Source: Prorocentrum cordatum (Eukaryota > Sar > Dinophyceae > Prorocentrales > Prorocentraceae). From it: a stretch of 64,000 nucleotides of DNA. Positions 55,921 to 64,000 of the stretch are shown piece after piece; position 1 is the stretch's first letter; each line of letters starts with the position of its first letter. Position numbers and translations under genes: made by a program. The notes under the pieces are model-generated. The model worked only from the letters and a program-made list of their open reading frames with translations. It was not told where the DNA came from and ran no database searches. The stretch is from positions 486,501 to 550,500 of the forward strand of contig CAUYUJ010022393.1 of the NCBI GenBank assembly GCA_963575745.1, given 5' to 3'.

Positions 55921-55984
55921 GCGAACAAAAAAAACTATCTGCAGTTGTGGGCATCGTCGTTGTCTGCACCGCGTCTGGTAGAGC

Positions 55985-57011
55985 TCCCTATGGGGCTACC
56001 AAACGTGTGAAGTGGCGTGCCAAATGGGCGCGGTGGGTGCATGCGAACACTGGCATGTGGGCCTTCGGTGGGGCTCCCTGTGGGGTCACGAAACGTGTGA
56101 GGGGCGTGCCAAAATGGGCACGGTGGGCGCATGCGGACGCTTGCATTTAGGCCTTCGGTGGGGCTCCCTATGGGGCCACGAAACCTGTGAAGGGGCGTGC
56201 CAAACTGGGCGCGGTGGGCGCATGCGAACACTGGCATGTGGGCCGTCGGTGGGGCTCTCTGTGGGGCCACGAAGCGTGTGAGGGGTATGCCAAACTGAGC
56301 GCGGTGGGCGCACGCGAACCCTGGCATTTGGACCTTCGGTTGGGCTCCCTGCGGGGGGGTGTGGGAGCGCAAAACGTGTGAGGGGCGTGCCAAAATTGCC
56401 AAAATTGGTGCGGTGGGCGCATGCGAACGCTGGCATGTGGGCCTTCGGTGGGGCTCCCATATAGGCCACGAAACTTGTGAGGGGCGTGCCAAAATGGGTG
56501 GCGCTTGCGAATGCTTGCATTTGGGCCTTCGGTGGGGTTCCCGGTAGGGCCACGAAACGACTGAGGGGCGTGCCTAAACTGGTGCTGGGCGCATTCGAAC
56601 GCCGGCAATTGGGCCTTCGGTGGGGTTCCCGGTAGGGCCACGAAACGTCTGAGGGGCGTGCCAAAATGGGTGCAGTGGGCGCATGGGGACGCTTGCGTTT
56701 GAGCCTTCGGTGGGGCTCCCTTTGGGGCGACGAAACGTGTGATGGGCGTGCCAAACTGAGCGCGGTGGGCGCATACGAACGCGGGCATTTGGGCCTTCGG
56801 TTGGGCTCTCTATGGAGCTACCAAACGTGTGAGGGGTGTGCCAAAATGGGCGGGGTGGGCGCCTGCGAACGCTGACATTTGGGTCTTCGGTGAGGCTCCC
56901 TGTGGGGCCACGAAACGTGTGAGGGGTATGCCAAAACTGTCGCGGTGGGCGCATGCGAACGCTGGCATTTGGGCCTTCGGTTGGGCTCCCTGTGGGGCCA
57001 CAAAACGTGTG

Positions 57012-57089
<78 letters not shown>

Positions 57090-57255
57090 CACAATTGTTG
57101 CGGTGGTTGCATGCAAATGCTGGCATTTGGGCCTGCCCCAAAATGTGTGAGCGGCGTGCCAAAACTGGCGCGGTGGGCGCATGCGAACGCTGGCATGTGG
57201 GCTTTGGGTGGGGCTCCCATATGGGCCACGAAACTTGTGAGGGGCGTGCCAAAAT
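55985..57255 (+). repeat. ~89-bp satellite, about 13 units, interrupted by (TG)n
   Basis: The landmark CCTTCGGTGGGGCTCCC recurs near 56,064, 56,153, 56,244, 56,449, 56,538, 56,626, 56,714 and onward. A pure TG tract replaces part of one unit at 57,014-57,084. Confidence 0.88.
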
Positions 57256-57305
57256 GAGTGGGGGCTCTCCGTTCCACTTCGATCTCACCCCCTCACCTCC
57301 GACTG

Positions 57306-57882
57306 TTACGCTGGATGCGAGCTGGCCCCTTTCTGTTCGAGTTGGGCCATGGCCTGCTCGGCTGCTGCTTTAGTAGCTTCCCGAACCTCCTCCGCCCTCT
57401 CGATAGGATCCCCAGAGAGCTCACCACCGCCAGTAAGTCTACTCCGGAAAACCCAAAGAAACATAACATGTTCGGTAACCCACTGCTGGACCATGGGAGC
57501 ACCATGCGAGCCAGGAGGGGCCCGAACTAGATAGACAGGTACCTGATCCGACAGCGTGCGGGCGTCGGTTGCGCAGCCAGGCTTGCCAGAGCTAGGGACA
57601 AAGTCGAGCAGCAGCCCAGCCGGGACCGAGGTGTAGATGAGATCGGGACGAGAGACGGATGGGACCACGGACTGCCTACCCTGAAACCCTTTCGACGCGG
57701 CAAGTCGAATGAGGCTGCTCGGCTTCTATCATCTGCGGGAACTGTTCAATGAAGAAGTAGCTGGCCAGGCGGTGAGACGGATGGATTGGCCTCCCTCCAA
57801 CATGCCAGCTGCCTCCGACTACATATGGGAGGTTGACATCCCGGGACATGTATGCCGTGCACGGAGGCAGGCACGACTGCAC
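57306..57882 (-). pseudogene. Protein-like minus-strand segments, function unknown
   Basis: Two overlapping frames look protein-like: 57,850-57,690 (SRDVNLPYVVGGSWHVGG.., SYFFIEQFPQMIEAEQPHS) and 57,668-57,306 (IYTSVPAGLLLDFVPSSGKP, DQVPVYLVRAPPGSHGAP, then an Ala/Glu-rich helix and a TAA stop). They need a frame change to join. They may be exons or fragments of the same gene as 54,535-55,920, separated by the satellite. Confidence 0.3.
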
Positions 57883-57899
57883 GACAGTTGTGTCTCATG

Positions 57900-58328
57900 A
57901 ATCCGAGCCGAAACCCAGGATCGCAATGGAGATAGATGGCCTGGATGGCGTGCGTAGCGTTGTGCAAAACTATGGTGTGGATACGCCCGCGTGCGATACC
58001 TCTATGATGCCTGTGCTGAAGCGGTGCTCGAAGTGCATGGTTATATATATATATATGACATATACAGGTGTATGTGAGACATCCACCAGAGTGTGGGTTG
58101 TCGAGGGAGGTCGAGAAACCACTGAGCTTGCTAACCTCACGCTCCGACGCTTTGAAGCACTCGTGCGTCCCGCGAGCCCCTTGTATGCACACGATGCCAT
58201 GTTTGGGAATCAAAGCGACGAGCTGTATGTCCGTTGCTTTGTGGGTGTGCTCCGGGGCGCATGTGGCTCCCAAAAAGCGAACGATCGTTCCAAGATGCCA
58301 TCGAGAATTTGCGATCTGTGGGTAAAAA
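57900..58328 (-). CDS. Candidate exon of an unknown minus-strand gene
   Basis: TTTTTACCCACAG at 58,329-58,341 is an excellent acceptor. The following frame, IANSRWHLGTIVRFLGATC.. to DIQLVALIPKHGIVCIQGARG and ASEREVSKLSG, runs about 75 residues with mixed, globular-looking composition. It stays open to 57,746, but beyond about 58,080 it passes a TATATA run and becomes less convincing. No family recognised. Confidence 0.3.
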
Positions 58329-58389
58329 CACACACAACACACAACAGACACGCAAAACAACATAACAAAACCACACTCTGTGTTTTTGT

Positions 58390-58442
58390 TTGTTTTATGT
58401 TTTTGTGTGTGTGTGTGATTTGTGTGTGTGTGTGTGTGTGTG
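58390..58442 (+). repeat. TG/T-rich microsatellite
   Basis: TGTGTG and TTTGT runs; on the minus strand it lies just upstream of the candidate acceptor. Confidence 0.75.
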
Positions 58443-58597
58443 CTTTTTTACCCTGTGTTTCTTACCCGCAAATGCGGCATGCACTGGGCTGGCTGATCAG
58501 CGGAGGAGGAAGCGCCACCCCGTCTGCTGCCCGCCCCGCTGCTGCTGCTACTCCTGCTCCTCCCGTCCCAGGCCTTGTCGCCCTTGGGGTGCTCGCC

Positions 58598-58850
58598 GAA
58601 GGAGGAAGAGGAGGAGCAGGAGGAGGAGGAGGAGCAGGAGGAGGAGGAGGAGGAGGAGGAGGAGGAGGAGCAAGAGGAGGAGGAGGAGGAGGAGGAGGTG
58701 GCGGGAGGAGCAGGAGGAGGAGGGAGGAGTAGCAGGAGGAGGAGGAGGCGGGAGGAGGAGGAGGAGGAGGAGGAGGCGGGAGGGGCAGGAGGAGGAGGAG
58801 CAGGAGGAGCAGGAGGAGGAGGGAAGAGAAGAGAGGCCAGAGGGAGGAGG
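58598..58850 (+). repeat. (GGA)n-rich tract
   Basis: About 250 bases of GGA/GCA triplets, followed by a very GC-rich stretch to 59,080. Confidence 0.85.
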
Positions 58851-59229
58851 AGACCGCGGCGGCGGCGTCGCCGGAGCCTGGCCGTGCAGCACCGCCCGCG
58901 GCGGGGCGTCCGCGAGTCCCTGCGGCGTCGAGGCGGCGCGGCGCGCCTGGGGCAGCTCGCCCCCGCGCGCGCGCCGCGCGCGGTCCGCGCGCGCGCGCCG
59001 CGAGGGCCAGCGGGGCGCGGACACCTCGAGGCCGCGGGGGGGCTGCGGAGCGGCACGCGCGGCGGCACGGCACAGAAGCCACCGTCGTGGCCACCGCCAT
59101 CAGCACCGTCATGGCCAACACCGCCAGCATCCTCATCGGCAGCAACAGCGGCACCACAATCTCCATCACAGACCCCGCCGTGGCGGCCTTCGTCATCCCC
59201 CCTGTTCCTCCTCCTTCTCATCCTCCTCC

Positions 59230-59313
59230 TGACCATCATAATCAGCAGTAGCATCAGCATCGTCAGCAGCATCAGCATCAGCATTCGCATCAGCATCAGC
59301 ACTGGTATCAGTC

Positions 59314-59371
<58 letters not shown>

Positions 59372-59880
59372 TATCATCATCATCGTCATCATCATCATCA
59401 TCATCATCGTCATCAACATCGTCATCATCAGCAGCATCATCAGTATTCTCATTATTATGGTTATCGTCGTCATCATCACCATCACCATCACCATCATCAT
59501 CAGCAGCGTCATCATCATCACCAACAGCAACATACTCGTCATCACCGTGTCGTCGTCGTCTTATACAGAAAGATAAAACGCAACATGAACCTCGTCGTCG
59601 TCATCATCATCATCACCATCATCATCATCATGGGCATCATCACTCTCATCACCCTCGAACTCACCACCACCACCATCGTCACCAATACCATCATCGTCAT
59701 CATCACCATCACCATCACCATCACCATCTCCATCACCATCACCATCACCATCACCATCACCATCACCATCATCACCATCATCATCATCATCAGCATCATC
59801 ATCATCATCACCACCACCATCACCATCACCATCACCATCACCGTCACCATCATCGCCGTCAACATCAACATCACCTCATC
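59230..59880 (+). repeat. (CAT)n/(ATC)n microsatellite
   Basis: About 650 bases of CAT triplets with CAC and CGT interruptions and one short non-repeat island near 59,560-59,590. The Ile, His and Met runs are artefacts. Confidence 0.9.
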
Positions 59881-60845
59881 ATCCTCGTCATCCATATCAC
59901 CACCACCGTCCGGAGAACGCGACGGGCGCGGTGCTCGGAGAGGCGCCCGCGGGTGGGCGGCCGGGGCGGCCCCTCCGCGGCAAGGGGGGCCGCTCGCCCG
60001 CGCGGGGGGGGCCGCGGGCGCTGGGCCACTCGCCCAGGCTCGGGAGGGCGGCCACGGGCGGCCACGGGCGGCCGGGGCTGCCCCTCGTCGACGGGGCGCA
60101 GAAGGACACACACACACACACACAGGCAAGCGCGTTCCACCAGTCGCAAAATAGCTGCTCGCAGACGGCCTGGATCCGCCACGGGCAGTGCACGACGCAT
60201 CACATCGACGCAGGCATGTGTTCTTTTTTTTTTCTGACGTTTGCGAGTGGGCTCTTTGCGAGTAGTGGAGCGCGCTTGGAAAATACATCCAGTCGAGGTT
60301 GATTGGAGAGGACGCGCGAGAGGACACGAGACCCTCCCGAGGGCCGCTGTGCGAAAGGGATATAGAAGGCGTGGGTCGCGAAACACAGAACATCAAGGGT
60401 GCCCTCTGTTTGGCAGGGTCGACCTGCCAATCCACCTCGACTGGGTACTAATACGATAAGTCCCTAGTGCAGAGGCACGTCCGACCCGAACCTTCAGGGC
60501 AATTTTCAATACATGGGATTTAAAACATATAGGATTTGTGAGACATGCTTAATGTATGAATAAACTTACGCACGAATCCATCATTGCTTGTAATACTAAA
60601 TCCCTGCATGTTTAATACATGATCCGCACGCGGAGCATGTATTAGAAACGGCACTGTATGGCAAACCATCTTGTAGTATATCGTCTCCCGAGCGGCATGG
60701 CCAGAACGAGCCCGCCACGAAGCTCGTACTCCGCCGACCCTGCCGGCGCGTGCGCGGGAGATCTCTGGGCTTGTCGTCTTCGGAGCACCCTTTGGCGTTC
60801 TCTTGGGCGCGCCCACCTCATTAGCCTCTGTTGAGGGGCAACGAT
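59881..60845. other. No recognised gene
   Basis: GC-rich to 60,100, then a short CA run (60,107-60,124) and lower-GC sequence without convincing frames. Confidence 0.5.
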
Positions 60846-60849
60846 AGGG

Positions 60850-61045
60850 GGGGGGTAGGCATCTGGGGGGGAAGCATCGGCCTGGAATCGGCGATGCATC
60901 GCCGATAGATCGGCGATAGGCCTCCGATAGTGAGTCCGCAGCTTCCTGGGCAGGTTGGGGCTATCGGGCTCCTATCGGCGATCCATGGGCGACGGGGGGT
61001 CGATGCACCCCCCAGAGTGCCTATCCCCCCCTATCGTTGCCCCTG
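60850..61045 (+). repeat. Dispersed repeat family F, copy 3
   Basis: AATCGGCGATGCATCGCCGA and the following CCGATAGATCGGCGATAGG match the 29,750 and 35,430 copies. Confidence 0.65.
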
Positions 61046-61329
61046 ATCTGTGGCGCGCCAAGCTCGCCAACTCGAGGCGACTCCAGCCAGGTCGTGATCG
61101 AAGTCGTCATTGCGTCGAGAGGGAGCCCCCCTCCCTGAGATGCCTTCCCCGCCTGGAGGGGGGGGGGCCTGGGAGGGCGGGAAGTCGGTCCCCGTCCCGG
61201 AAGGGGCTCCAGGGGGGGGGGGCCTGGCCGGGGCGAGGGGTCCCGGGTGTGAGGTCAGGAGTGCGCCCCCACCCCTCTCGTTTGGCCGCCTTCGATCGAA
61301 TCTGGCCCTCCTTCGGCAGATCAGGTCCA

Positions 61330-62330
61330 AGATGCTCCAGGAGGGGCCCAAGAGTGCCCAGAGTCGTCGAAAGATTGCTCCGGGGCGCCCTTGTTGGCCC
61401 CCAGACGGTCCAGGCCGCCTCCAAGACGCTCCTAGAGGCCCACCAGAGCACTCCCAACAGGGCCCCAAGAGGCAAAATGCATTGAATCCCCGTTGGTTCT
61501 GGACAGACTCTAGCGTTTCTGCCTTGTCGGGTTCCCGACGCTCCGCCCAGAGACAACCTGCGCGGCCGTCAAGATGGCGCCCGAAGACGACCCAACACGG
61601 CCCCCAAGACGGCCCAGGAGGCCTCCAAGACGCCCGAAGAGGGGCCCAGAGGGCGAACAAGAACCGACAGTTCAAGCTCACCGCCGTAAGAGACTCCCAG
61701 GAGGCCCCAAAAGGCTCCCAAAAGGCCCCCAAGAGGCTCCAAGAGGTCCACAAGAGGCCCCCAGGAAGCTCCACGATGCCCACAAGAGGCTCCCAAGAGG
61801 CTCCCAAGCGCTCTTTAAACTGCCTCCAGAGGCCCCCGACAGCCCTGCGAAGAGAATGCCAAGAAGCATCCATGAGGATTCTGACCCACTACCCAGGCAC
61901 GGTGGCGGGATGGATGGGCCAGAGGCCACTAGCTAATCCAAGAGGGGCATGAACTCGCCCGAGTGTCCCAACAGAGCCCTCAGGGGACCCCCACAGAATT
62001 CCAAGCAAGCCCTCGACAGAATCATACCAGGAACCTTTGGTATGACACTGTTGCGGGCTGTTTCGGGAGCCCTCATGGGGCCTCAGAACCTCTTGATGCC
62101 CTTTGGGCCCCCTCTTCAAGCAGATTGCGGCTCTCAGATAGCCCAGGGGGGGCTCCAAGAAGCCCCCAACAGAGCCTGGAGAGAGCTCCAAGAGGGTTCT
62201 CAGTTCCCCAACAAGGCACGGTGGCGGGATGGGCCGCAGGCCTTTAGATAATCCAAGAGGGGCCTGAAATCGCCCGACCGCCCCACAAGAGCCCCCCGAG
62301 GGCCTCCACAGAATTCTTCAAGAGACGATC
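61330..62330 (+). repeat. CCAAGAGG-rich degenerate repeat with duplicated CACGGTGGCGGGATGG unit
   Basis: Repeated CCCAAGAGGCTCC-type words. A segment near 61,895-61,950 recurs at 62,217-62,270. Confidence 0.65.
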
Positions 62331-62534
62331 AGGCGGCTCGACTCCCAGATGGTCAAGGATGGCGCTGCATTGCCGCCACCACGATCCAAGATGCCCTCAA
62401 AAAATGCTAAGATGACACCGTCTGACATAAGATGGCCCCAAAATGCCTCCAAGACGGTGCCGGAAGGTGGCACGAGGCCGGCCACCATAAAGTCAGAGGA
62501 GGCTCCCAAAGCCCCGAACATGCTCCCAAGAGGT

Positions 62535-62672
62535 CTCCTCCTCCTCCTCCTCCTCCTCCTCCTCCTCCTCCTCCTCCTCCTCCTCCTCCCACTCCTCCTT
62601 ATCCTCCCTATCCTCCTTCTCCTCCTTCTCCTCCTCCTCCCACTCCTCATCCTCCTCCTCCTTGTCCCTCCC
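62535..62672 (+). repeat. (CCT)n tract
   Basis: About 140 bases of CTC/CCT triplets, placed after a CCAAGAGG-rich block as at 37,117. Confidence 0.85.
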
Positions 62673-62994
62673 CTGATTCCCCCCCTCTTGTGCGAAAGCA
62701 CATGGGCAGAAACCTTGGCCAAGCTGTGCTTCTCGTCATTCGCTTCCTGGGAGCCTCATGGGGCTTCAGAGGGACTCTTCGGGGCGTCTGATCCCAACCT
62801 TCCCGAACAACTCATGGGGTCTTCTTCCAAGGTCGGCGGCACCGGCCCTAAGGCCTTCACACTATCAGATTTCTTTGGGTCCGCGTCACCCTTGCGTGCC
62901 CGACTCGCACTCGTAGAAGTATGTTTGGGTGGTGCTGGCTCGAGAGTCTGAGCTCGTGGCCGCTGAGCACCCAGATCTCCGACGATACATGAGG

Positions 62995-63145
62995 GGGCCC
63001 TGGGACACACAAATAAGTACACACACAAATAACAGGATTCCCCATATTTTCCCTGCATTTTCTGGGTTTTTGTCTTCCCCCCCACTCCCCATATTTTCCT
63101 GGGAGTCGACGATTCATTGTGTCTGTGTGTTTTTTCTCCTCCTGA
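62995..63145 (+). repeat. Dispersed repeat family C, copy 3
   Basis: GGGGCCCTGGGACACACA to TGTGTCTGTGTGTTTTTTC, closest to the 21,834 copy. Confidence 0.7.
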
Positions 63146-63149
63146 ATAC

Positions 63150-64000
63150 GATTTGCCTGCCGATCTGCCTGGGGGGCACGGCAGATCGACCCGGATGGAT
63201 GGCGACAGCCCCTCCAGGCGCCCTCGTGGCGTCGTGTGAAGCCTCTCGCCTCGGGATGCTCCCTGGCGCCTGCGCCTCCCCGAGGGCGCCCGGACATCGC
63301 CCTGCACGACCGCTGGAGGCCGGAGCCGTGGCCCCAAAGGCTGCCGCGGGCCACGCCTCCGACGGTGTTGCTGTGCCTCAGTCCTCTGGCGCTCCGCCTC
63401 GCTGTCGGCCTCTGGGGCCCGAGACTGGGGGCCCCGGGGGCCAACAGTGGACTCGCGGGGCGACACGCCACTCCCAGGGGCAGCGGTCGGGAACTCTGAG
63501 GGTCGCGGATGGCCAAAAATCATCGTACACTCGCGAGTGCCTGGCTGGCTGGAGTGACGTGTGGCGGCACCCGGGGGGGTGGCCCTGCCAGCCTGGCCAC
63601 AGCACGGCCGAGTCCTGGAAGGACATCCCGCCACACGCCTATCCAGCTCTCGCCTGGGCCCCGGCTTCCTGGCACGGCCAGTGCTTCTCGCTTTGCCCGT
63701 CGCGGCGCCGGCCCGGCGACACGCTACTAGGGGGCAAATAAACCTACCTCGCTTTTGACCACCCTCGCTTCCAAGAGATACCAAGCGATGCCAAATTACG
63801 GCCTGTACTGGTAAGGCCGCTTGACGAGGAGGCGCGTGGTATGACTTGGTTTTGCCTGGAAGCGAAAGCGCGGTAGGTCATTCACGCTCGCAGCTACGCC
63901 CTGCAAGTGGGTAGCGTGTGTCGCTCCGCTCCGCGCGAGGAAAGATCGGGACGCTGCTGCTCGGGGGCCGGCAGGCTGGTCGGTGCTTCTCGCGCCGAAG
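63150..64000. other. No recognised gene
   Basis: GC-rich with open frames on both strands. A minus-strand stretch near 63,345-63,415 reads EADSEAERQRTEAQQHRRRR and could be a charged-helix exon, but I see no supporting splice pattern. Confidence 0.4.

Noticed and set aside
59230-59880. Ile-, Met- or His-rich frames
   Set aside because: They are translations of a CAT microsatellite.

Overview
The window looks like dinoflagellate nuclear DNA. It is GC-rich, gene-poor and crowded with simple and tandem repeats. It holds a large retroelement with APE, RT and RNase H domains, and one recognisable host gene whose exons are scattered over 18 kb. That gene's introns fit best with GA or GC donors and AG|G acceptors, a known dinoflagellate habit. 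No genus can be fixed from sequence alone, and I found no copy of the dinoflagellate spliced leader.

Left part (1-18,150). A two-ORF non-LTR retrotransposon has a 1603-aa ORF1, a 2041-codon ORF2 frame with endonuclease, reverse transcriptase, zinc knuckle and RNase H, a 3' UTR and a long CT tail. A second element follows directly (11,623-18,152). It has a long low-complexity ORF with two putative membrane segments and two SH3/KOW-like segments, and no reverse transcriptase. It ends with the same ~310-bp 3' sequence and CT tail, so it may be mobilised in trans by the first. Both carry short hairpins with a fixed core and covarying outer stems.

Middle-left (18,150-31,430). No host gene was recognised. 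There is a 152-bp satellite, several families of short inverted-repeat elements (MITE-like, some in three copies), fold-back elements, minisatellites and GGA/CCT tracts.

Middle-right (31,434-49,733, minus strand). This is a gene for dyskerin/Cbf5, the pseudouridine synthase of H/ACA ribonucleoproteins. A 40-residue N-terminal exon, a 290-residue core exon (TruB and PUA domains) and two short conserved exons at 45.5 and 40.3 kb are clear. Three small exons at 35.3, 34.2 and 31.4 kb supply a plausible acidic/lysine-rich tail and stop codon. The 5'-most exon was not found. The introns hold composite repeats, long GGA/CCT tracts, an assembly gap and, on the opposite strand, a decayed pentatricopeptide-repeat (PPR) array.

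Right part (49,735-64,000). It is mostly satellites and dispersed repeats. On the minus strand between 54.5 and 58.4 kb are protein-like reading frames, one broken only by TAA/TAG codons and frame changes. I read them as a decayed or intron-split gene of unknown function. The last kilobases repeat families seen earlier and show no certain gene.
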